Notes under the pieces: generated by a model
What the model saw: the letters and a program-made list of their open reading frames with translations, nothing else
Databases searched by the model: none
Told to the model about the DNA's origin: nothing
DNA from: Treponema sp.
GTDB taxonomy: Bacteria; Spirochaetota; Spirochaetia; Treponematales; Breznakiellaceae
Assembly: GCA_031281925.1 (NCBI GenBank)
Contig: JAITES010000054.1
Coordinates: 1-12,405, forward strand
DNA length: 12,405 nucleotides
Direction of reading: 5' to 3'
Position numbers and translations under genes: made by a program
In this document: positions 1 through 6,647 of the stretch, in pieces
How positions within the stretch are numbered: the first letter of the stretch is position 1
Layout: the number at the start of each line of letters is the position of its first letter

Positions 1-318
1 CGGATCTGCATTGCCTCTGCCCTGATGCTGAAACCCTCTCTGCTTGTAAGCGACGAAGCTGTCAGCGCCCTGGATGTCTCCGTGGCGGCCCAGATCCTCG
101 GTCTCTTCCGGGAACTCCGTGAAAATCTGGAAGCGGAGGGAGAGCCTCTTACCATGCTGTTTATTTCCCACAACCTGAATGTGGTGTACTATCTCTGTGA
201 CAGGATTGCCGTGATGAAGGAGGGCCGTATCGCGGAAAGCGGAGACACGGAGGAACTTTACAAAAACCCGCAGCATCCCTACACCAGGGCATTGCTTAAA
301 ACAGCCGAACTAAAGTAA
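1..318 (+). CDS. Oligopeptide/dipeptide-type ABC transporter ATP-binding protein, C-terminal part (5' end outside window)
   Basis: The reading frame is open from the first base and ends at TAA 316-318, leaving 105 residues. This is the C-terminal half of an ABC ATPase: Walker B LLVSDEA (visible residues 14-20), D-loop SALD (22-25), H-loop histidine in FISHNL (His57), then the tail NPQHPYTRALL (89-99). That tail is typical of the Opp/Dpp/nickel subfamily, so the protein probably powers peptide or related solute import on the cytoplasmic face of the membrane. The Walker A and signature motifs lie upstream of the window. Two positions differ from the usual family pattern: IASAL where IARAL is common, and DEA where DEP is usual; the catalytic Glu is kept. 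It converges with the UPF0210 gene 43 bp away. The D and F subunits cannot be told apart from this part, so no symbol is given. Confidence 0.9.
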   Translation, partial: RICIASALMLKPSLLVSDEAVSALDVSVAAQILGLFRELRENLEAEGEPLTMLFISHNLNVVYYLCDRIAVMKEGRIAESGDTEELYKNPQHPYTRALLKTAELK

Positions 319-324
319 CACTGA

Positions 325-342
325 TTATTCAATCGGGAATAA
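325..342. terminator. Weak AT-rich hairpin between convergent genes
   Basis: TTATTC (325-330) is complementary to GAATAA (337-342) with a 6-nt loop. It lies in the 43-bp gap between the end of the ABC ATPase gene and the end of the UPF0210 gene, where a bidirectional terminator would be expected. The stem is AT-rich and has no clear T-run on either strand, so it is a weak candidate. Nothing else is visible in this gap. Confidence 0.2.
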
Positions 343-361
343 ATTAACGCCATCCTGATTT

Positions 362-1723
362 CTAATTTCTGAATGAATGTATCGGAGAGGGGATTCTGCC
401 GCCCCGGCTGATAAAGGCATCGCTTTTTGCGGGATTCACCGCCATGATCGGGGCGCCTCCGAGGAGGCCGCCGAATTCCGCCCAGTCGCCCTCTCTCTTC
501 CCCGGCACGGGGATAACCCGAACCGCGGTGGTCTTGTTGTTCACCATGCCGATTGCCATTTCGTCCGCAATGATCGCAGAGATGGTGGCGGCGCTGGTAT
601 CTCCCGGAAGGGCTATCATGTCAAGGCCCACCGAACAAACGCTGGTCATGGCCTCAAGCTTGTCAAGGCTTATGGAACCGGAACGAAGAGCGGCAACCAT
701 GCCTTCGTCTTCGCTCACCGGGATAAAGGCCCCGGAAAAGCCTCCCACATGGGTAGAGGCCATGACCCCTCCCTTCTTGACCATATCGGTAAGCATGGCT
801 AAAGCCGCGGTAGTGCCGTGAGTTCCCGCGGCCTCAAGGCCCATCTCTTCCAGAATCCGGGCCACCGAATCCCCAACCGCCGGGGTGGGAGCCAGAGAAA
901 GATCGAGTATTCCAAAGGGCACATTGAGGCGTCTGGCGGCTTCCATGCCGACAAGCTGTCCCATGCGGGTTATCTTGAAGGCCGTCTTTTTTATTACATC
1001 GGCAAGCTCGTCAAAACCCGCGCCCCGGTAATTCTCCAGGGCGGCTTTTACCACCCCCGGCCCCGAGACACCCACGTTAAGACAGGCCTCCCCCTCCCCC
1101 GTTCCATGGAAGGCCCCGGCCATAAAGGGATTATCCTCAGGCGCGTTGCAGAAAACCACGAGCTTTGCGCATCCGATACCATCCCTGTCCGCGGTTTTTT
1201 CCGCGGTGGCCTTTACTATCTCTCCCATGCGGCGCACCGCATCCATGTTGATACCCGACTTGCCGGAAGCAAGGTTTACAGAAGAGCAAACCCGTTCCGT
1301 TTCCGCCAGGGCGGAGGGAATTGAATCGACAAGTTTTCTGTCGCCTTCGGTAAAGCCCTTCTGTACAAGCGCGGAAAAACCACCCACAAAATCCACTCCC
1401 AGTTCCGAAGCAACCGAATCCAGGGTTTTTGCAAAGGCGGTATAATCACTGTCGCCACAGGCGCCTGCCACCAGGGCAATCGGGGTAACGGCAATACGCC
1501 TGTTGATTATGGGGATACCGTATTCCGTTTCGATGTCCCGTCCTGTCTGCACCAGTTTTCCCGCAAAGCGGAGCAGTTTTTCCCGTATCCGGCGGCGGCT
1601 CTCCTCCCCCGAAGAGCCGGCGCAGTCGAGAAGGGATATTCCCATGGTAATGGCACGTATGTCCAGCCTGTGGCGCATGAACATATCAACCGTTTCCTTA
1701 ATTTCAAACGGAGTAAACAACAC
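362..1723 (-). CDS. UPF0210 (DUF711) family protein
   Basis: This 453-residue protein is close to full length for UPF0210. Recalled sequence of the pneumococcal member SP0239 matches through most of the protein, including ITMGISLLDCA, GVDFVGGFSALVQKGF, ALAETERVCSSVN, DNPFMAGAFHG, SLAPTPAVGDSVARILEEMG, GTHGTTAALAML and the C-terminal ISRGGRIPSPIHSF. Structurally the family belongs to the pyruvate-formate-lyase-like barrel group, but its reaction is not established. The start is GTG at 1723-1721, 2 bp after the stop of the ACT-domain gene; an AGGA inside the last codons of that gene gives a ribosome site about 7 nt upstream, which suggests coupled translation. It is the last gene of the minus-strand operon. 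The pairing with UPF0237 recurs in other bacteria. Family assignment is firm; function unknown. Confidence 0.93.
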   Translation of the reverse strand: MLFTPFEIKETVDMFMRHRLDIRAITMGISLLDCAGSSGEESRRRIREKLLRFAGKLVQTGRDIETEYGIPIINRRIAVTPIALVAGACGDSDYTAFAKTLDSVASELGVDFVGGFSALVQKGFTEGDRKLVDSIPSALAETERVCSSVNLASGKSGINMDAVRRMGEIVKATAEKTADRDGIGCAKLVVFCNAPEDNPFMAGAFHGTGEGEACLNVGVSGPGVVKAALENYRGAGFDELADVIKKTAFKITRMGQLVGMEAARRLNVPFGILDLSLAPTPAVGDSVARILEEMGLEAAGTHGTTAALAMLTDMVKKGGVMASTHVGGFSGAFIPVSEDEGMVAALRSGSISLDKLEAMTSVCSVGLDMIALPGDTSAATISAIIADEMAIGMVNNKTTAVRVIPVPGKREGDWAEFGGLLGGAPIMAVNPAKSDAFISRGGRIPSPIHSFRN

Positions 1724-1725
1724 TT

Positions 1726-1995
1726 TCAGATCCTGTGCATTGCGGAAAAGACTTTCTCGTGCATCACCGAGATTGAAACATTCATCTCTTCGCCCATTTT
1801 GGAGAGTTCCTGCTTTACCGTCTCAAGAGCCCCGGTGCTGGAAGAAAGATCCACCATCATCATCATTACAAAATTGCCGGAAAGAATCGTCTGGCTGATG
1901 TCTTCGATGTTGATGTTCCGTTCCGCCAGAAACGCGGAAACTCTGGCGATGATACCGACTCTGTCGGTTCCCACTACCGTAACGATTGCGTTCAT
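1726..1995 (-). CDS. ACT-domain protein, UPF0237 family
   Basis: A stand-alone 89-residue ACT domain. It opens with the beta-strand and turn AIVTVVGTDRVGIIARVS (3-20), in which the GTDRVGI turn is the usual ligand-binding region, followed by NINIEDISQTI (28-38) and a C-terminal helix ending FSAMHRI. It closely resembles the recalled pneumococcal protein SP0238. ACT domains typically bind small metabolites such as amino acids and pass the signal to a partner; here the obvious partner is the UPF0210 protein encoded 2 bp downstream, an inference from conserved gene pairing. The ATG start overlaps the stop of the AI-2E permease gene (ATGA, 1992-1995) and has GGAG about 6 nt upstream, inside the permease gene. 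A run of four Met (44-47) is unusual in composition but lies in a strand that is Met-rich in the family. Ligand unknown. Confidence 0.92.
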   Translation of the reverse strand: MNAIVTVVGTDRVGIIARVSAFLAERNINIEDISQTILSGNFVMMMMVDLSSSTGALETVKQELSKMGEEMNVSISVMHEKVFSAMHRI

Positions 1996-3116
1996 ACCTG
2001 CTCCGTCAAATCAATGTCCTCTTCATGACTCATGCTGTGCTCCGTAAGGAAAAGATCGAGTACCGTAAGAAAGAGGATCACCACCATGGGCCCCAGAATG
2101 AGGCCGTTAAAACCAAATACCCGTATCCCGCCGAAAATGGCAAAGAAGATGATCAGGGGATGCAGCTGGATACGATCCCTTAAAAACATGGGGCGAAGAA
2201 AATTATCCAGAAGGGAAATACAGAACCCCGAAACCGCCAGAAACAGTATGCCTCCGGCGATATTTCCCGTGGCGAGGCGCAGAATTCCCAGGGGAAGCCA
2301 CACAAGGCCGCCTCCGATCATCGGTATAAATACTGCGACAAAGGTAAGGGCCGCAAAAACCAGGGCGCCCTGCACATGGAAAATGGTAAAAACAATGTAG
2401 GCTACCACCGCCTGGATCAGGGCTACCATGATATAGCCTGAAATCAGATTCCTTGTTATTTCCATAAATTTTTTTGTCAGGGTGCTAAGGTACTCCTGCT
2501 TGATGGGAATGGCATGAAGCACAAGCCTTGAAAGGTAGGGACCGTCGGCAAACAGAAAGAAGAGACAGAAGAGCAGAAGCATGACGCCCAGCACAAAGTT
2601 TCCCACATTGCGGGCAAAAACGCTGCTCAGGGACACCAGGTTTTGAAGCCCGGAACTGAGAGCGACAAAGATCTGACGCCAAATTTCATCGGAGGAAATA
2701 TCAATTTGTCCGGAACTGAATTCCCGCAAAAAATCCGTCAGGCTTTCAATGGCATCGCTCATTATGGCAGGCCGTGTATAGAAAACATTCCGGACCAGGC
2801 GGAGAAGATCCATGATCTGCCTTAAAAAAAGCGAACCTACAAAAGAGAGGGTCAACAGAATTACTGCCAGTGTAAGAAGGGCAAAAACCGCGGCCCAGAA
2901 ATTTTTAAGAAACATCTCCCTCCGGGTTTTGAAGCGAAGCTTCCGTATAAACCGGTGATGGAGAGGGCTTAAAATAATATAGAGCAGCACAGACCAGAGC
3001 AGGACCGTAAAGAAAGGCGCAAAAAGCCGGCATACCACAAGGAGCAGCACAACAAGTATGACGCCCAGAACCATGTTCTGGATTGTCCGTTCCGGAGTAT
3101 TGGGAGTGTCGCTCAT
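1992..3116 (-). CDS. AI-2E family transporter (membrane permease)
   Basis: A 374-residue integral membrane protein with many hydrophobic segments: two near the N terminus (about 14-52), one near 70-95, and a cluster of five or more from about 160 to the end. The tail GGIRVFGFNGLILGPMVVI (about 329-347) is the conserved C-terminal signature of the AI-2E (UPF0118, PF01594) family. Members have been linked to export of the signal AI-2 and, in other lineages, to Na+/H+ antiport, so the substrate cannot be read from the sequence. The ATG at 3116 overlaps the preceding TPR gene's stop (ATGA, 3113-3116), and no strong ribosome site is seen, so translation is probably coupled. It lies between TPR scaffold genes and the UPF0237/UPF0210 pair in one operon. 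No luxS-like gene is in the window. Confidence 0.9.
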   Translation of the reverse strand: MSDTPNTPERTIQNMVLGVILVVLLLVVCRLFAPFFTVLLWSVLLYIILSPLHHRFIRKLRFKTRREMFLKNFWAAVFALLTLAVILLTLSFVGSLFLRQIMDLLRLVRNVFYTRPAIMSDAIESLTDFLREFSSGQIDISSDEIWRQIFVALSSGLQNLVSLSSVFARNVGNFVLGVMLLLFCLFFLFADGPYLSRLVLHAIPIKQEYLSTLTKKFMEITRNLISGYIMVALIQAVVAYIVFTIFHVQGALVFAALTFVAVFIPMIGGGLVWLPLGILRLATGNIAGGILFLAVSGFCISLLDNFLRPMFLRDRIQLHPLIIFFAIFGGIRVFGFNGLILGPMVVILFLTVLDLFLTEHSMSHEEDIDLTEQV

Positions 3117-5197
3117 AGACCGGCCAAAATGCGTTCGACTTCACTGCGCTGGGCATAGGAAGGATTCCGTTTCAGTAGATCATCGAGAACTTTTTTGGCT
3201 TCCCCCGAATCCCCAAGGCTTGCGTATGTTTTGCCCAGCTCCATGGCGGCATCCCAGTTGTTCTTTTCGATGCCGAGCAGTTCTTTGTAGGTGTCCCGCG
3301 CCTTGTCAAGTTTTCCGGCGCCTACATAGGCTCTGGAAAGATTGAGCAATACGGTCGGATCACGGGGCTTTGCCCGCAGGGCGCGTTCGTAATGTTCCAT
3401 GCTGCCTGTCCAGTTTTCCTGCCGGGCATAGACTCCGCCAAGGTTGTTGTTTACCTCAAAATTGGCAGGTTCCAGTTTGAAGGCTTCGCTCAGATAGCGG
3501 AGCGCTTCATCGGTAAAACCATTTGCCAGATATATGTTCCCCAGATTGGCCCGCGGCTTTACATAAGAAGGATCCAGGGATGCGGCATTGGCATAGGCGC
3601 GTATGGCTCCGTCAAGGTTTCCGGCGCTCTCATGCGAAAGGCCCAGGGTATAGACATAGTTGGCATTGCTGGAAGCCTGGTCTACCGCCTTCTGCGCAAA
3701 ACTTACCGCCTCATTTCCTTTGCCGAGGCTAATCTTTACCACCGCCATGTTGTAGTTGGTCTGCGCATCATTACTGTCGCCCATAAGCGCCCTGTTGAAT
3801 GAAGCCTCCGCGGCGCTGAAATTGCCTGTAACATTCTGGGCGATACCGAGTTCCCGCAGGGCAGCCAGATCATTGGGATTGTACTGCAGGGCCTTGTTGA
3901 AGGATTCAATGGCGCCCCTGTTGTCTCCCTTGAGCACCAGAATCCGGCCGATCTCCCGGTGGGCAACGGCATAATCGGGCTTTACCGAAACGGCCTTCTG
4001 GTACGCCTTGAGGGCGTCATCCGTCCGGCCGAGGGCCCTGAGCGTTCCTCCCAGATTGTACCAGGCGGGTTCAAAGTCGGCCTTGAGATGTGTTGCGGCC
4101 TCGAATGCCTGCCGTGCTTCGGGGAAATTCCGGGACTGGTAATAGGCCCGTCCCAGATCGAAAGAGTAGATATAGTTATTCGGTTCAAGGCGAACCGCGT
4201 CCTTGAATTCCTTAACGGCATTATCCCATTGATAAAGATCCCGGTAGAGTTTCCCCATGGTATAGTGAGGCTGAGCCTGAGAGGGATCCTTTACCGAAGC
4301 CTCGCCAGCCAGGGCGCCGGTCTGTTTGGCGGCATCCGCTCCGGATCCGTCCTGCCGGTGCCGTGAATATGCGTCGTACCAGGCATCGGCCATTTCGGAG
4401 AGTTTCTGCCCCTCAAAACGGTTCTCTCCGGGAGGCATCCGCGAGCGGGCATCCTCAAAGACGGCCTTTGCCTCTTCAAAACTGTCCTTTGCAAGAAGAG
4501 TCTTACCCTGACTCACCAGATCGTTGACCGCCTGCATCTTTTCCCGCAGTTCACGGGACTGCCGCGCCATCTCTTCTTCCTGGGCCTTGCGGCGGGCCTC
4601 TTCCGCCTCCGCGGCAGCCCTCCGTTCCGCTTCCTGCTGGGCCCTTTCCGCGGCCAAGGCTTCCTGACGCTGCCGTTCCTCTTCGGCCTGCCGAACACGG
4701 GCCGCCTCACGCTCGGCCTGGGCCTGCCGTTCCTCCTCGCTCAACTGGTTTGTCCGGGACATAGTCTGTAGTGCGGCGGCTACGGCGGCGGCATCCACTA
4801 CCGGAGGAGCCTGCCGGGCCGCTGCCTGACGGAGGGCCTCCTCGGCCGCGTCAAGACTTGCACGGGAAGAATCCGCCTCATGGAGACTGCGCTCCCGCAA
4901 GGCCAGATCCCTCATTTCGCGGGCTTCGGCATCGGAAGAATTCTCAATCAGAAGCCTGTCCAAAAGATCCAGAGCCCTGGCATATTCACCCTGACTGATG
5001 TAATCCCTTGCCAGGTTCAGGGTGTTTTGCCGTGACTGATTTAGCTCCGCGCCGGAAGACAGAGTTGTTTCGGTCTTCCCGCCTGAAGCTCCCGCTCCTT
5101 TCTTCCTGCCGAAGAGAAATATCCCCCCCAGCGTCAAAAGGATGATAAGAAGGACACCCGCGGCGCCGATGATGATTAGTCTTTTGTCTATATACAC
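3113..5197 (-). CDS. Membrane-anchored protein with coiled coil and eleven gapless TPRs
   Basis: A 694-residue protein. Visible layout: one transmembrane helix at 7-30, preceded by KR and followed by RKK; a TPR-like helix pair at about 57-90; an Ala/Pro-rich linker; a Glu/Arg/Gln/Ala-rich coiled coil at about 152-225; a second TPR-like pair at about 224-256; then eleven tandem 34-residue TPRs filling 308-681 without a gap, and a 13-residue tail. TPR solenoids bind peptides or other proteins, so this is probably a membrane-tethered scaffold. Which side of the membrane the solenoid is on is unclear: the RKK after the helix argues for cytoplasm, the secreted TPR neighbour for periplasm. The start is GTG at 5197, the first in-frame start after a stop, with AGGAG 6 nt upstream. 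An out-of-frame ATG lies 2 nt earlier. It follows the secreted TPR gene by 9 bp and overlaps the permease gene by 4 bp. Confidence 0.88.
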   Translation of the reverse strand: MYIDKRLIIIGAAGVLLIILLTLGGIFLFGRKKGAGASGGKTETTLSSGAELNQSRQNTLNLARDYISQGEYARALDLLDRLLIENSSDAEAREMRDLALRERSLHEADSSRASLDAAEEALRQAAARQAPPVVDAAAVAAALQTMSRTNQLSEEERQAQAEREAARVRQAEEERQRQEALAAERAQQEAERRAAAEAEEARRKAQEEEMARQSRELREKMQAVNDLVSQGKTLLAKDSFEEAKAVFEDARSRMPPGENRFEGQKLSEMADAWYDAYSRHRQDGSGADAAKQTGALAGEASVKDPSQAQPHYTMGKLYRDLYQWDNAVKEFKDAVRLEPNNYIYSFDLGRAYYQSRNFPEARQAFEAATHLKADFEPAWYNLGGTLRALGRTDDALKAYQKAVSVKPDYAVAHREIGRILVLKGDNRGAIESFNKALQYNPNDLAALRELGIAQNVTGNFSAAEASFNRALMGDSNDAQTNYNMAVVKISLGKGNEAVSFAQKAVDQASSNANYVYTLGLSHESAGNLDGAIRAYANAASLDPSYVKPRANLGNIYLANGFTDEALRYLSEAFKLEPANFEVNNNLGGVYARQENWTGSMEHYERALRAKPRDPTVLLNLSRAYVGAGKLDKARDTYKELLGIEKNNWDAAMELGKTYASLGDSGEAKKVLDDLLKRNPSYAQRSEVERILAGL

Positions 5198-5206
5198 ATA
5201 ACTCTC

Positions 5207-5905
5207 CTATTCCAGTTCAAATTCGCCTTCATAACCTTCAACCCCTTCGGAACCTGCCGAAAGACCCTGGGTTTCCGCGGATGCGGCCTGGAGTGAGGCG
5301 GTAACCTCTTCCAAAAGCTGCTGCCGCCGTTCCGCGGCCGCCCTGGCGGCCTCCTCTTCCATGAGCCGCCGCCTCTCTTCCGCGGCAAATTCTTCCCGGA
5401 TAAAGGCGATCAGCCTTTCGATATCAGGCCGTTTGGGAGACCGGGGCTCCAGAGTGAGGAAAGTCTCATAATCGGATACCGCTTCCCTGCGGGCCTCCGA
5501 TTTTATCCGGGTATTCCCCCGGTTAAGGTATGCCGGGGCATAGGCGGGATCGGCCTCAATCGCCTGAGTATAGAATTGCTCGGCAAAAACAGCGTTCCCC
5601 TTGCTATAATACGCGTTTCCCAGGTTATAGGCAATCCTGGCGGTTTCATTTCCGCCTCTGGGCAGAATCTTCCGGTATACCGCTATGGCCTCATCCGTCA
5701 TATCCAACTGCTGGTAGACAATCCCCAGATAGAGAAAAGCCTTCAGGTGGGCAGGATCCGCGGCCACGGCACTCTCAAGGTATGGCATGGCTTCTTTCGG
5801 CTTGTTCTGCATGAAAAATTCTTCGCCTTTGGCAAAGTCACTCTGGGCATTAAGGGAAAAACCGAGGCCGAAAACAAGAGCCGCGGTAAACAAGAGCCTT
5901 TTCAT
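5207..5905 (-). CDS. Secreted TPR protein with C-terminal coiled coil
   Basis: The frame stays open to 5983, but the start chosen is the ATG at 5905. It begins a classic signal peptide (basic MKR, hydrophobic core to about residue 18, probable signal peptidase I site after LNA at 20) and has a strong purine-rich ribosome site GGGGAGGG just upstream. This gives 232 residues. The mature protein has about three to four TPRs (22-155), for example AFLYLGIVYQQLDMTDEAI and AYNLGNAYYSKGNAVFAEQ, then a Glu/Arg/Ala-rich coiled coil (about 170-205) and an acidic Gly/Glu tail ending FELE. There is no lipobox Cys, so it is probably a soluble periplasmic protein. It is the first gene of the minus-strand operon, 9 bp before the larger TPR gene, whose coiled coil has similar composition; a complex between the two is plausible. 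Specific role unknown. Confidence 0.85.
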   Translation of the reverse strand: MKRLLFTAALVFGLGFSLNAQSDFAKGEEFFMQNKPKEAMPYLESAVAADPAHLKAFLYLGIVYQQLDMTDEAIAVYRKILPRGGNETARIAYNLGNAYYSKGNAVFAEQFYTQAIEADPAYAPAYLNRGNTRIKSEARREAVSDYETFLTLEPRSPKRPDIERLIAFIREEFAAEERRRLMEEEAARAAAERRQQLLEEVTASLQAASAETQGLSAGSEGVEGYEGEFELE

Positions 5906-5921
5906 ATCCCTCCCCTTCCTC

Positions 5922-5950
5922 TTTCCATATCTTCCTATCTCCATTATACT
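5922..5950 (+). promoter_or_regulatory. Promoter candidate for the metallophosphoesterase operon
   Basis: TTTCCA (5922-5927, 4 of 6 against TTGACA) and TATACT (5945-5950, 5 of 6 against TATAAT) are separated by 17 bp. The start of transcription would fall near 5957, about 10 nt before the ATG at 5967. The -10 box overlaps the opposing TATAAT by four bases. Confidence 0.45.
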
Positions 5951-5971
5951 CAAATTATCGGAAATCATGAA
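5943..5971 (-). promoter_or_regulatory. Promoter candidate for the TPR/AI-2E/UPF0210 operon
   Basis: Read on the minus strand, a perfect TATAAT occurs at 5948-5943. The best -35 at 17-bp spacing is TTCATG (5971-5966), only 3 of 6 matches. A transcript would start near 5936, leaving about 30 nt before the ATG at 5905. That excludes the longer reading frame from 5983 and supports the signal-peptide start. Confidence 0.5.
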
Positions 5972-6647
5972 GATACTCTGCATCTCAGATCAAATCGATC
6001 CACTGGTTTATTCAAATACGATAAAAGATCGGTTCGGGGATGTAGATATAGTTCTCGCCGCCGGGGATCTCCCCATGGATTATCTCGATTTTGTCGTTTC
6101 AAGCCTCAACAAACCGATGCTTTTTGTCTTCGGGAACCACCACGCGGAGGAACTCCGCTACTACCGGAAGAGGGAAAGCCCCTCCTTCAATCCGTCCGGC
6201 GGCGTGGAAGACATTCATGAGATCAGGGGTTCCGGCGCTTCCCACATAGGTTCCCGGATGAAAATTCAGGATGGCCTTATCTTCATGGGGCTGGGAGGTT
6301 CCATTCGCTACAATTCCGGAGAAAACCAGTACAGCGACTTTCAGATGTACCTCGAAATAATAAAGCAACTGCCCCGGCTCCTCTTCAACCGGATTTTCCG
6401 GGGGCGCTACCTGGATATTCTGCTTACCCATGCTTCCCCCAGGGGGATCCATGACAAGGAAGACCGCTGCCACCAGGGTTTTAAGGCCTTTATCTGGTTC
6501 ATGAAGGTCTTCAGGCCCGCATACCTTATCCACGGTCATATCCACCTTTACGATCTGCAGGACATACGGGTTACCAAATTTCAGGATACCATGGTAATCA
6601 ACGCATTCAGCCACTATGTTATAGATATAGGGGAAGGAAAACTATAA
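5967..6647 (+). CDS. Calcineurin-like metallophosphoesterase with atypical motif I
   Basis: The start chosen is ATG 5967, giving 226 residues. The frame is open further upstream, but that part overlaps the opposite TPR gene and has no family similarity, whereas MKILCISD is a typical first strand of the fold. Metal-site motifs in order: SDQID (7-11), AAGD (31-34), FGNHH (55-59), LLTHASP (152-158) and HGHIH (189-193). Motif I is normally DxH; here the His position is Ile10, with Asp11 next. The remaining metal ligands are present, so phosphoesterase activity is likely, on an unknown substrate (nucleotide, phosphoprotein or phospholipid headgroup are all possible). There is no signal peptide, so it is cytoplasmic. 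It is the first gene of a four-gene operon and its TAA abuts the ATG of the ParB-like gene with no gap. The ribosome site (GGAA, 3 nt away) is weak. Confidence 0.87.
   Translation: MKILCISDQIDPLVYSNTIKDRFGDVDIVLAAGDLPMDYLDFVVSSLNKPMLFVFGNHHAEELRYYRKRESPSFNPSGGVEDIHEIRGSGASHIGSRMKIQDGLIFMGLGGSIRYNSGENQYSDFQMYLEIIKQLPRLLFNRIFRGRYLDILLTHASPRGIHDKEDRCHQGFKAFIWFMKVFRPAYLIHGHIHLYDLQDIRVTKFQDTMVINAFSHYVIDIGEGKL

Noticed and set aside
377..1324. Long plus-strand open frames antisense to the UPF0210 gene
   Set aside because: They lie wholly opposite a strongly conserved gene, show no recognisable domain, and are expected from its codon bias.
1853..1867. Repeated cat triplets (ATCATCATC) within the ACT-domain gene
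   Set aside because: They encode the Met run in a conserved strand; too short to be a meaningful microsatellite.
5906..5983. Upstream extension of the secreted TPR protein to an ATG at 5983
   Set aside because: It would add 26 residues in front of a clean signal peptide, overlap the divergent gene, and lie across the predicted promoter.
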